Of a stretch of 34,832 nt of DNA, positions 22,754 through 30,700 are shown piece by piece. Every line of letters starts with the position of its first letter. The first letter of the stretch is position 1. Under the pieces are notes generated by a model. It was not told the DNA's origin, did no database searches, and saw nothing but the letters and a program-made list of their open reading frames with translations. Source of the DNA: Nitrosovibrio sp. Nv4 (GTDB lineage: Bacteria; Pseudomonadota; Gammaproteobacteria; Burkholderiales; SG8-39); NCBI GenBank assembly GCA_945906765.1, contig CAMDRF010000026.1, positions 1 to 34,832 of the forward strand, read 5' to 3'. The position numbers and the translations under genes were made by a program.

Positions 22754-24259
22754 TCAGTGTGTTTTGCTTTTTTCGAATGCCTTGACTACAGCCGCCTCTG
22801 ATTGCTTTATCTCGTTTTCGGTCATCCATTCAAAGTGCGATTGGCGTTTGGCTTTGGAAAGACGGCCATTGTTCTGGTGTACGACACGGATGAAGAAATC
22901 AAGAGAGTGGGCCGGCCAGTCCAGGTCTGCTTTTAGCGCGTTATAGGCGTTGTCGAACCCTAGCAGGAAGGAGATTTCTTCCTCCAGGTCATGGGTAATA
23001 GTGCGTTCAAGTGCCCAGAACATGAATGAAACCTGATCTGTGGCATCGAAATAGCGAAAGTAGAGCCCGTCATTTCCCTTTGAGGGAATATTCGGTGTGT
23101 CCGGGTTGTATTCCGTCCGCTCCTGAAGCGGTTTCGAGAAACGTTCAAGCGTGTGAACGTACTTGTCTAAGTTGGCCAGGATGACCGCGGAAACAGGAAG
23201 GACAATCCCCTTGGGGGTGAAGCCGCTGGTGGAAAGCACGTCGTGGATGAGAAACCGATGCAACCGGCCGTTTCCGTCCATGAATGGGTGAATGAACACG
23301 AAACCGAACGCTAGTATCGCAGCTGCGATGACAGGATCCAGATTTTCGGGTTTGCTCCTGATGACTTCCGATAGCTCAACAAGCCCGTTCATTAGATCCC
23401 GAACGTCATCGGGGCGCGCAGGCACGAAATCGACCTTCTTTCGATATCCAAGATCCTGCCCCACCCAGTTTTGTTGTGTCCTGTAGAAAAACTCATGGAA
23501 GCGCGGATCCAGCACCGCGTTTTGCAGTTGTACAAAGCGTTCTTCGGATAGCGGAATGCCGCGTTCGGCTTCCCTTAACAGGTCCGCAAATCGTTTGGCG
23601 CGATCCGGACTTGGTTTCTCGCGTTCGACTTCGAAGGAAGAGTGGGTTTCCTTCAGATACAGGAATGCGGCTGCGCGTCTAAGAAGATCTGAGTCGTATT
23701 TCGCAATCGTGTCGAGCGTGCCTTGCTTCAGGTTCTTCTGAACCATTGCTTTTAACGAATCTGTTTTGCGTACCAATGGACAGAACTGTCGATTTCCGGG
23801 GAGGTTGTCAGTTACCCGGAATTTTCCGTTCCTGGGTCCATCAGCCAGACCAAACTGCAATGATTCGTCGACCACAGGCACGTAGGAGGCCCTCGGGGCG
23901 ACCACTGCTTTGATTTCCTCTCCCGTCAGCCATTCGTACAGGTATCCAATTCGGCGGGCAAACCCCGATTCGGGTTGCTCCGCGAGATTTTTTTCTATCT
24001 CCCGCCGGCCCGTTTTCTTGAATAAGAGGGCAAGCACCTCCAGGTTCAGGCCTTCATAGCGAAAGGCGAATTGCAGGTTGCCGATCAATGTCGGGTCGGG
24101 CTTGTAGGTAGACTGGAACTGCATCAACCCGTGATCGCCGTTCTCGGTCGTTTGCCTGCCCCTGACCGCCGAGTCGATTACGGCGGTAGTCGCCGGCGGG
24201 CGGGCCGGCAACTGGAAATGTTCAATCAGGTGCGCGTAGCCTACGAGTTCGCGTGCCAT
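22754..24259 (-). CDS. fic: Fic-domain protein with N-terminal inhibitory-type motif
   Basis: A 501-residue Fic protein; Fic domains transfer AMP or other nucleotide parts to protein hydroxyls. The active-site motif is complete: HPFMDGNGRLHR (324-335; His324, Asp328, Asn330, Arg332, Arg335). Ahead of it, Ser208-xxx-Glu212 in SSFEVERE fits the (S/T)xxxE(G/N) inhibitory helix except that Arg follows Glu, suggesting intramolecular autoinhibition. A folded region of about 190 residues precedes it. Base composition is visibly lower in GC than all neighbours and codon use differs (CAA, TTT, GAA, AAA more frequent), a sign of transfer. No antitoxin partner gene is adjacent, which fits the self-inhibited type. 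Confidence 0.9.
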   Translation of the reverse strand: MARELVGYAHLIEHFQLPARPPATTAVIDSAVRGRQTTENGDHGLMQFQSTYKPDPTLIGNLQFAFRYEGLNLEVLALLFKKTGRREIEKNLAEQPESGFARRIGYLYEWLTGEEIKAVVAPRASYVPVVDESLQFGLADGPRNGKFRVTDNLPGNRQFCPLVRKTDSLKAMVQKNLKQGTLDTIAKYDSDLLRRAAAFLYLKETHSSFEVEREKPSPDRAKRFADLLREAERGIPLSEERFVQLQNAVLDPRFHEFFYRTQQNWVGQDLGYRKKVDFVPARPDDVRDLMNGLVELSEVIRSKPENLDPVIAAAILAFGFVFIHPFMDGNGRLHRFLIHDVLSTSGFTPKGIVLPVSAVILANLDKYVHTLERFSKPLQERTEYNPDTPNIPSKGNDGLYFRYFDATDQVSFMFWALERTITHDLEEEISFLLGFDNAYNALKADLDWPAHSLDFFIRVVHQNNGRLSKAKRQSHFEWMTENEIKQSEAAVVKAFEKSKTH

Positions 24260-24551
24260 TGGTTTTCTATAGAATGCCTGCTAATTCTAAAAAGAGGCCG
24301 GATTTATAGATTATATCTAAAAACAGGCCGCCGGCTATTTAATAGATAAACTAATAAATGACGGCCAATTTATGGAATCGCCGGGCGTTTTTTAGAAGAA
24401 CAACGGAACGGCTGTAACTTGTTGATCTGTAAGCTTGACCCGACTAACTATATCGCGAGAGTTGGTTGATAGTTTCCGCTAGTACCAAACTGTGAATGTG
24501 ACAGACGGATCAAATGGCTTCCGCGTTAGCAGGTCCCAATGAGATTGAGGG
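24260..24551. other. AT-rich intergenic DNA between fic and the CoA-transferase gene
   Basis: About 290 bases without a gene and markedly AT-rich compared with the window. They hold the fic promoter region (TATAAT on the minus strand at 24315-24310), two 15-base direct repeats (24286-24300 and 24316-24330) and further A/T-rich DNA to about 24510. No open frame here has family features. This may mark the edge of a transferred segment that includes fic. Confidence 0.6.
24286..24330. repeat. Two direct repeats 30 bases apart around the fic promoter
   Basis: TCTAAAAA-n-AGGCCG occurs at 24286-24300 and again at 24316-24330, identical except for the ninth base (G or C). The interval of 30 bases is close to three helical turns. 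A perfect minus-strand TATAAT (24315-24310) lies between the copies, so one copy covers the -10/-35 spacer and the other the likely transcription start. This layout suits a regulator binding in tandem to control fic. Confidence 0.6.
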
Positions 24552-25769
24552 ATGGTCGCAACCCTAAAGAAACGGAACTACACACCCAACGCCAAGGGCG
24601 CGCTGGACGGGGTGCGCGTGCTCGACCTGTCGCGTCTTTTTGCGGGCAACCTGCTGACGCAGGTGCTGGGCGATTTCGGCGCCGAGGTGATCAAGGTAGA
24701 ACCGCCGGCGGGAGACACGCTGCGCGCCTGGCAGACGGCCGGTGTGGCGACGCACTGGAAGATATTCGCGCGCAACAAGAAAAGCCTGTGCCTGGAGCTG
24801 CGCAAGCCCGAGGCGCGCTCCCTGCTGATGAAGCTCGTGCCATCGGCGGCGATGTTCATCGAAAGCTTCCGCCCCGGCACGCTGGAAGCGATGGACCTCA
24901 GCCCGGAAAAGCTGCTGAAGAAAAACCCGAAGCTCGTCATCGTGCGCATCTCGGGCTGGGGCCAGGACGGGCCTTACCGGCGGCGCCCGGGATTCGGCAC
25001 GCTGATCGAGGGCATGTCGGGCTTTGCCGCGATCAACGGCTTCGCCGACCGCGAGCCGGTGCTGCCGCCAATGTATCTCGCCGATGCCGTCGCCGGACTT
25101 TACGGCGCTGCCGCGGTAATGGTTGCGCTGCGCGAGGCCGCGAAGAAGGGCGGGCGCGGGCAAGTGATCGACCTGCCGCTGCTCGATCCGCTGTTCGCGA
25201 TCGTCGGACCGCAGGCGGCCAATTACCGCCTCACCGGCGAGGTGAAACCGCGCACCGGCAGCCGCTCGACCAACACCGCGCCGCGCAACGTTTACCGCTG
25301 CAAGGATGGCAAATACGTCGGCCTGTCCGCTTCGACGCAGAAGATGGCCGAGCGCACCTTTCGCGCCATCGGACGCGAAGACCTGGTGATTGACCCGCGC
25401 TACCGGACCAACGCCGGGCGCGTGAAGCATGCCGCGGCGCTCGACGCCATCATCGGCGCCTTCGTCGCGCGGCGCACGCAGGCAAGGAACGTCGCATTCT
25501 TCGACAAGGCCGAAGTCACCATCGGCCCGATCTACGACGTCACGCAGATCATCAAGGATCCGCACATTCTCGAGCGCGAACTGCTGGCCGATTATCCGGA
25601 CGCGGAGATGGGCCAGTTTCCGATGCACCACGTGGTGCCGCGTCTGCTCGGCACGCCCGGATCGATCCGCACGCCTGCACCGCGGCTCGGCGAACACAAC
25701 CGCGAATTGCTTTCCGAGTTGAACGTGAACTACGACGAACTGCTGAAGAATAAAATCGCATTCGAATAA
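24552..25769 (+). CDS. Family III (CaiB/BaiF) CoA-transferase
   Basis: A 405-residue CoA-transferase of family III, which moves CoA between carboxylic acids through an aspartyl intermediate. The N-terminal part is typical: GVRVLDLSRLFAGNLLTQVLGDFGAEVIKVEPPAGD (20-55), FIESFRPGTLEAMDLSPEKL and GWGQDGPYRRRPGFGTLIEGMSG. The catalytic Asp is at 178 in MYLADAVAGLYGA. The C-terminal part (GPIYDVTQIIKDPHILER...) is also normal for the family. It starts at ATG 24552 behind TTGAGGG. The truncated CitE-like gene follows directly, a common pairing in which the transferase makes an acyl-CoA that the lyase cleaves. Here the lyase appears broken, so the pathway may be lost or completed elsewhere. Confidence 0.92.
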   Translation: MVATLKKRNYTPNAKGALDGVRVLDLSRLFAGNLLTQVLGDFGAEVIKVEPPAGDTLRAWQTAGVATHWKIFARNKKSLCLELRKPEARSLLMKLVPSAAMFIESFRPGTLEAMDLSPEKLLKKNPKLVIVRISGWGQDGPYRRRPGFGTLIEGMSGFAAINGFADREPVLPPMYLADAVAGLYGAAAVMVALREAAKKGGRGQVIDLPLLDPLFAIVGPQAANYRLTGEVKPRTGSRSTNTAPRNVYRCKDGKYVGLSASTQKMAERTFRAIGREDLVIDPRYRTNAGRVKHAAALDAIIGAFVARRTQARNVAFFDKAEVTIGPIYDVTQIIKDPHILERELLADYPDAEMGQFPMHHVVPRLLGTPGSIRTPAPRLGEHNRELLSELNVNYDELLKNKIAFE

Positions 25770-25798
25770 AACCCGACCTGCCTGTCTGGCGCTCGCTG

Positions 25799-26200
25799 AT
25801 GTACGTGCCGGTCAACGTCGAGAAGTATGTCGAGAAGGCGCATATGCGCGGCGCCGACTGCATCCAGCTCGACCTGGAGGACAGCGTGCCGGCGGCCGAA
25901 AAAGACGCGGCGCGGAAACTCGTGCCGGCGGCGGCGAAGCGCGCGCGGCGCGGCGACAGCGATGTCGTGGTTCGCATCAATAGCCCTTACGAAGTCACGG
26001 TGAAGGACCTCGATGCATCGATTTGCGAGGACGTCGACGGGATTGCGATCACCAAGGCGCAAAGCGCCGAACACGTGAAGCGCATCGACGACTATATTTC
26101 CGGCCTTGAAGCGAAGCGCCTGCTCGCGCGGCATGCAGCGATCGAGGTGCGCGAGGCGAAAACGCTCAATGCGAGTCGCGGTGGGCCGAAGGAAATTTGA
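25799..26200 (+). pseudogene. Truncated HpcH/HpaI (citrate lyase beta/CitE-like) gene
   Basis: The 133 residues from ATG 25799 match the first 40 percent of a CitE-type C-C lyase: YVPVNVEKYVEKAHMRGAD, the metal-binding LDLEDSVP, the substrate-binding Arg in VVVRINS, and GIAITKAQSAEHV where a Pro-Lys is usual. After about residue 115 the sequence loses the family pattern and stops, without the later metal ligand and C-terminal lid of a protein of about 290 residues. The family-like N-terminus starts upstream (VWRSLMYVP) and traces back to an ATA codon at 25766-25768 that overlaps the CoA-transferase stop. An original ATGA overlap mutated to ATAA would explain this (inference). Confidence 0.7.
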
Positions 26201-26270
26201 GATCCTGAAGCAATTCGTCGCTCAGTCCGCTGCAGCGGCAACCAGCAGCGCGAGCGCGGCGCCGAGCCAG

Positions 26271-26351
26271 GCCCTGTATATCGATTCGCATGCTCGGACT
26301 TTCCTTTTGGGTCAATGACGATGACGCCGACTGTAGAGGTGCCGTGACTTC
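26271..26351 (-). pseudogene. Remnant of an hpf-like promoter and gene start
   Basis: On the minus strand, ATG 26291 begins MRIDIQG, close to MRVDIQG of the intact hibernation-factor gene (ATG 33724). From the ATTGACC upstream of each start through the seventh codon, 36 of 46 bases match by my alignment (26316-26271 against 33749-33704). The similarity continues upstream across GAAGTCAC and CTCTACA to about 26351. Downstream of the seventh codon it is lost. The fragment is therefore a duplicated hpf start with its promoter and no usable gene. Confidence 0.7.
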
Positions 26352-26371
26352 TGGCCGCCTCCTTCGTCCGG

Positions 26372-26674
26372 TCAGAACTTTTCCGGCCGCAGCACTTCGA
26401 CGTCGCTGAAGAACAGGATCATGGCGTAGTTGCCGTAGTAGCGCTGCCTGAGCGCGGCGGCGATGGCGTGCGCGGTTTCCGCGGTGCAGACCACCTCGAT
26501 GCGGATGTTGGCGCTGAGATTCCAGCCCGCATTGCGGATGCCGCGGCCGCCCTTGCCGCGGGCGTCGGTAATGGTGTGGCCGTGGGCGCCCAGGCGTTCG
26601 ATTTCGCCGACGAGCTCGTGCTCCAGCGCCGCCTCGGTGACGATGGTGAGCAGCTTGCGTTGTTCGAGGGGCAT
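26372..26674 (-). CDS. sbtB: SbtB-type PII-like signalling protein
   Basis: A 100-residue PII-superfamily protein: KLLTIVTEAALEHELVGEIERLGAHGHTITDARGKGGRGIRNAGW (7-51) with the T-loop region, NIRIEVVCTAETAHAIAAALRQRYYGNYAMILFFSDVEVLRPEKF to the end. SbtB trimers bind adenine nucleotides and control the bicarbonate transporter SbtA. The CGPxGC redox loop found at the end of cyanobacterial SbtB is absent. The start ATG 26674 is preceded by GGGAGGA inside the end of sbtA, six bases after its stop; the pair is surely co-expressed. The 97 bases downstream hold an hpf remnant and no clear terminator. Confidence 0.85.
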   Translation of the reverse strand: MPLEQRKLLTIVTEAALEHELVGEIERLGAHGHTITDARGKGGRGIRNAGWNLSANIRIEVVCTAETAHAIAAALRQRYYGNYAMILFFSDVEVLRPEKF

Positions 26675-26680
26675 GGCGCG

Positions 26681-27628
26681 TCATCCTCCCAGGCGATGGA
26701 TGTGTTCGGCGAGCTGGTGGTAGAGGGGAATGCCCGCCAGGATGTTGAACGGGAAGGTCACCCCCAACGAGGCGGACAGCGACAGCGCGGGATTCGCCTC
26801 CGGCACCGACAGGCGCATGGCCGCCGGCACCGCGATGTAGGAGGCGCTTGCCGCGAGCGTTGCGAGCAGCGCCGTGCCGCCCACGGACAGCCCCAGCATC
26901 CAGCCGAGCCCCGCGCCGAGCGCACCCGCAACGAGCGGCATGGCGACGCCGAACACGATCAAGAACAGGCCGTGCCGGCGCAGGCTTCCCATCTGGCCGG
27001 CGGCGATCAGGCCCATCTCCAGCAGGAACAAGGCGAGCACTCCCTTGAACAGATCGAAGAACAGCGCCTCGACGGGCTCGATGCCTCGCGGCCCGGCCAC
27101 CCAGCCGATCAGCAGCCCGCCGAGCAGCAACACGATGCTCTTGCCCAGCAGCACCTCGCGGGCCGCCACGCGCCAGGGCGTGTTCCTGTCCACGCCGCGC
27201 GCAAGCAGAATCCCCACCACGATGGCCGGCATCTCCAGCAGCACCAGGAACACGGGCAGGTATTCCTCGAAGGCGACCTGCCGGTAGGCGAGATAGGCCA
27301 CGGCGACGGCGTAGGTGCCCACGCTCACCGAGCCGTAATGGGCGGCGATCGAGGCTGCGTCGGCGCGCGCGAGGCGCCCCGCGAAACGCAGCACGGGATA
27401 GGCGGCGAGCGGCAGCAGGATGCCCATGAGCACCACGGCGAGCATTTGCGGCAGCAGCGCGCCGAACGGCTGCTTCGCCAGTTCCACGCCACCCTTCAGC
27501 CCAATGGAGAGCAGCAGCAGGATGGTGAGAAAATCGTAGATCGCCGGCGGCAGGCGCAAGTCGGCGCGCGCGATGCCGGCGGCTAGCCCGAGCAGGAAAA
27601 ACAGCACGATGGGATCGAACGCGGGCAT
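26681..27628 (-). CDS. sbtA: SbtA-family sodium-dependent bicarbonate transporter
   Basis: A 315-residue membrane protein with about ten helices, matching the SbtA family: LPPAIYDFLTILLLLSIGLKGGVELA, AAHYGSVSVGTYAVAVAYL, EMPAIVVGILLARG, LFKGVLALFLLEMGLIAAGQM, and ASYIAVPAAMRLSVPEANPALSLSASLGVTFPFNILAGIPLY. Cyanobacterial SbtA imports bicarbonate with sodium; proteobacterial members are less studied. It starts at ATG 27628, 32 bases behind the purK stop on the same strand, with an nhaR-type gene remnant in and beyond that gap. No separate promoter is evident, so it is likely read through from purEK. Confidence 0.88.
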   Translation of the reverse strand: MPAFDPIVLFFLLGLAAGIARADLRLPPAIYDFLTILLLLSIGLKGGVELAKQPFGALLPQMLAVVLMGILLPLAAYPVLRFAGRLARADAASIAAHYGSVSVGTYAVAVAYLAYRQVAFEEYLPVFLVLLEMPAIVVGILLARGVDRNTPWRVAAREVLLGKSIVLLLGGLLIGWVAGPRGIEPVEALFFDLFKGVLALFLLEMGLIAAGQMGSLRRHGLFLIVFGVAMPLVAGALGAGLGWMLGLSVGGTALLATLAASASYIAVPAAMRLSVPEANPALSLSASLGVTFPFNILAGIPLYHQLAEHIHRLGG

Positions 27629-27636
27629 GGATCTAG

Positions 27637-27714
27637 GTGGAAGACCCGCGGGGCGCGCCGCTATTCGCCAAGCGCGGCCGCAACCTCAAACTGACGGGCA
27701 AGGGGCGGCTTGCC
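27637..27714 (+). pseudogene. Remnant of an NhaR-type LysR regulator gene
   Basis: On the plus strand this segment reads [18 protein letters not shown] then TGKGRLA. It aligns with codons 39-64 of the regulator at 33841, with 19 of 26 residues and about 58 of 78 bases identical by hand count, including an exact 23-base match (27664-27686 with 33982-34004). Homology begins just upstream of the sbtA start and ends inside the purK reading frame. Codons before 39 and after 64 are missing. It overlaps, antisense, the last codons of purK. Confidence 0.8.
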
Positions 27715-28808
27715 TGGATCAGGATCTGCGTTCGGCTCGATCAGCGCCAACAGCCGATCGAGTCCAGCCCGCAGGTCCTGGCGGTTATCCGCCCGCAGTG
27801 TGGCGTGGCCGAGCTTGCGGCCGGGGCGCGCTCGCTTGCCGTAGGCGTGCCAATGCACCCCGGGCACCGCGAGCACCGGCCCGGCGTCGGGCAGCGTGCC
27901 GATGAAGTTGACCATGGCGGCGTATCCCACCGGCGCCGTGGCGCCGAGGGGCAGGCCGAGGATGGCCCGCAGGTGGTTCTCGAACTGGCTGGTTTGCGCG
28001 CCCTCGATGGTCCAGTGGCCGGAGTTGTGCACGCGCGGCGCCATCTCGCTGGCGAGCAGAGTGCCGCCGGTCTGAAACAGTTCCAGGGCGAGGACGCCCA
28101 CGTACTCCAACTTGTCCAGTAGCTGCCGGGCATAATTCTCGGCGAGAACTTGCATCGGATCGCCGGGGCGGCTCACAGAAAGCCGCAGGACGCCGTCCTG
28201 GTGGGTATTCTCGGATAGGGGATAGAAAAGGGTTTCGCCGGTGCGCCCGCGCACGGCGATGACCGATACCTCCCGGTCGAAGGGCACGAAGCCCTCCAGA
28301 ATCAATCGGGCGCCGCCAAGCCGCGCCCAGGCCGCGTCGAGATCGCCGGCGTTGCGCAGCACCGCCTGCCCCTTGCCGTCGTAGCCCAAGGTGCGCGTCT
28401 TCAGCACGGCGGGCAGGCCGATCCTGACGGCGGCGCGCTCGAGGTCGGCGCGTGTATCCACCGCCGTGAAGGGGGGCACGGGTATTTCCAGCTCGCGGAA
28501 GAGGGTTTTCTCGGCCAAGCGATCCCGGGCGGCGGCCAGCGCATTGGCGTTCGGATGAATCGACCCAAGCGCGGAAAGGATTTCCACGCTCTTCTCCGGC
28601 ACGTTCTCGAACTCGTAGGTCAATACATCCGCTCGCGCGGCCAGCCGCGCGAGCAGCGCCCGGTCGTCGTAGCCGCCACACAGGTGCTCTCCCAGCGGCG
28701 CGGCGCAAGCGTCGGGCGCGGGATCGAGAAAAACGAAATTCAGCCCCAGCGGATAGCCCGCGAGCGCGAGCATGCGCGCCAGTTGCCCGCCGCCGACGAT
28801 GCCGACGA

Positions 28809-28812
<4 letters not shown>
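27661..28812 (-). CDS. purK: N5-carboxyaminoimidazole ribonucleotide synthase
   Basis: A 383-residue ATP-grasp enzyme of purine synthesis that joins bicarbonate to aminoimidazole ribonucleotide at the cost of ATP. The start [16 protein letters not shown] is diagnostic, as are [44 protein letters not shown] and the long signature [17 protein letters not shown]...QFENHLRAI. Its ATG overlaps the purE stop (ATGA). The family normally ends soon after KLGHATL...LLALIE. Here 17 further residues ([17 protein letters not shown]) are encoded antisense to an nhaR-type gene remnant, so the native end was replaced. The catalytic core is intact. Confidence 0.93.
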
Positions 28813-29351
<539 letters not shown>

Positions 29352-29357
29352 AGGTGA

Positions 29358-29705
29358 TTACCGGACATCATGTGGCTCGAATGCGCGGCAAGGCCCCAGT
29401 ATCGTCGCGATGACGACCGCGTTCTGCAAGTCGCGCCGGTTGCCCATCAGCGATCGCCTGGAAAAACGGCGTCGCGCAAGCGCTGTGGAAGCCTCCGGCG
29501 CCGTGGACCGGCCGAACAACGCATCGGTTGGGATCGACACCGAAGCGGCCTCCGCAGCCGCCTGCGCCGGGAGCTCGGCATCAGGCGCATCCTGCGGAAT
29601 CGGCGGCGGCTCCGGCTGCGGTCCGAACCGCTTCATCAGGTACTGAAGGAGCAGCACAGCGCCGAACATCAGGACATAGATCAGCTCTTCGGGGAGACCT
29701 TTCAT
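29358..29705 (-). CDS. Small membrane-anchored protein of unknown function
   Basis: A 115-residue protein with one hydrophobic segment (about 8-25, LIYVLMFGAVLLLQYLMK), an acidic Pro/Ala-rich linker (about 30-75), and a basic C-terminal part ALARRRFSRRSLMGNRRDLQNAVVIATILGPCRAFEPHD. That last part is compact and looks like a conserved peptide, so this is probably a true gene, but I do not know the family. It is 11 bases after floA and 6 before purE on the same strand. Proximity to nfeD-floA suggests a membrane-domain role (inference). Confidence 0.7.
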   Translation of the reverse strand: MKGLPEELIYVLMFGAVLLLQYLMKRFGPQPEPPPIPQDAPDAELPAQAAAEAASVSIPTDALFGRSTAPEASTALARRRFSRRSLMGNRRDLQNAVVIATILGPCRAFEPHDVR

Positions 29706-29716
29706 GGGGATCCTGC

Positions 29717-30697
29717 CTACTTTCTCGGGCTGGCCGCGGCATCATCCCCGGCGCCGGCGATCTCTTCGCGCATCACCGTATCGGCCTGCACGTTCTTCAT
29801 GCGGTAATAGTCCATGATGCCCATGTTGCCCTGGCGGAAGGCCTCGGCCATTGCCCTTGGCACTTCGGCCTCGGCTTCCACGACCCGCGCCCGCATCTCC
29901 TGCTCGAGGGCGACGGCCATGGCGCGGCGCTCCTCGGCTTTCGCCTGGGCAATCTGCTTGTCGGCGTTGGCCTGGTCGATCTGCAGCTTGGCGCCGATGT
30001 TTTCACCCACGGTTACATCCGAGACGTCGATGGACAGGATCTCGTAGGCGGTGCCCGCGTCCAGGCCCTTGGAGAGGACATGCTTGGAGATGTGGTCCGG
30101 ACTCTCGAGCACGCTTTTGTGGCTCGCGGAAGAACCGATGGTGCTCACCATGCCTTCGCCAACGCGCGCGATGATGGTTTCCTCGCCGGCGCCCCCCACC
30201 AGCCGGTCGATGTTGGTGCGGACCGTGACCAGGCAAACGGCAATGAGCTGGATACCGTCCTTGGCGACGGCCGCGATTTTCGGTGTCTGGATCACCTTGG
30301 GGAGCACCGACATCTGTACCGCCTCCAGCACATTGCGTCCGGCCAGATCGATGGCCGCGGCGCGCTTGAAGGGCAAAGGAATGTTGGCCTTGTCGGCCGA
30401 AATCATGGCGTTGACGACTCTCACGACGTTGCCGCCCGCGAGGAAGTGGGCTTCCAGGTCGTTGATAGAAATGTCGAGGCCGGCCTTCACCGCGCTGATC
30501 CGCGCCGTGACCACCGTGGTGGGCGGAACGCGGCGCAGGCGCATGCCGATCAGTGTGAACAGCCCGACGTAGGCCCCGGAAGCCCATGCCGCGATCCACA
30601 GCGGAATGGGCACCAGGTACAGCAGAAACGCCACTCCGGCCACCACGAGGACGAGCAGCCCCAGGCCCCCCGTGAGGCTCGTTTCGATTCCAGTCAT
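29717..30697 (-). CDS. floA: Flotillin-like protein FloA
   Basis: A 326-residue FloA-type membrane scaffold protein of the SPFH/band-7 group. Hydrophobic segments at about 10-50 form a hairpin anchor. Next come [39 protein letters not shown], the band-7-like domain (about 85-240), and the Ala/Glu-rich helical region [55 protein letters not shown], typical of FloA. Such proteins organise functional membrane microdomains and oligomerise. AAAGGAG precedes ATG 30697. It follows the nfeD gene by 3 bases, the standard nfeD-floA pairing. Confidence 0.93.
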   Translation of the reverse strand: MTGIETSLTGGLGLLVLVVAGVAFLLYLVPIPLWIAAWASGAYVGLFTLIGMRLRRVPPTTVVTARISAVKAGLDISINDLEAHFLAGGNVVRVVNAMISADKANIPLPFKRAAAIDLAGRNVLEAVQMSVLPKVIQTPKIAAVAKDGIQLIAVCLVTVRTNIDRLVGGAGEETIIARVGEGMVSTIGSSASHKSVLESPDHISKHVLSKGLDAGTAYEILSIDVSDVTVGENIGAKLQIDQANADKQIAQAKAEERRAMAVALEQEMRARVVEAEAEVPRAMAEAFRQGNMGIMDYYRMKNVQADTVMREEIAGAGDDAAASPRK

Positions 30698-30700
30698 TTG

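Noticed and set aside
24071-24349. Plus-strand open frame covering the fic start and AT-rich flank
   Set aside because: Most of it is antisense to the fic N-terminus; no ribosome site or family features.
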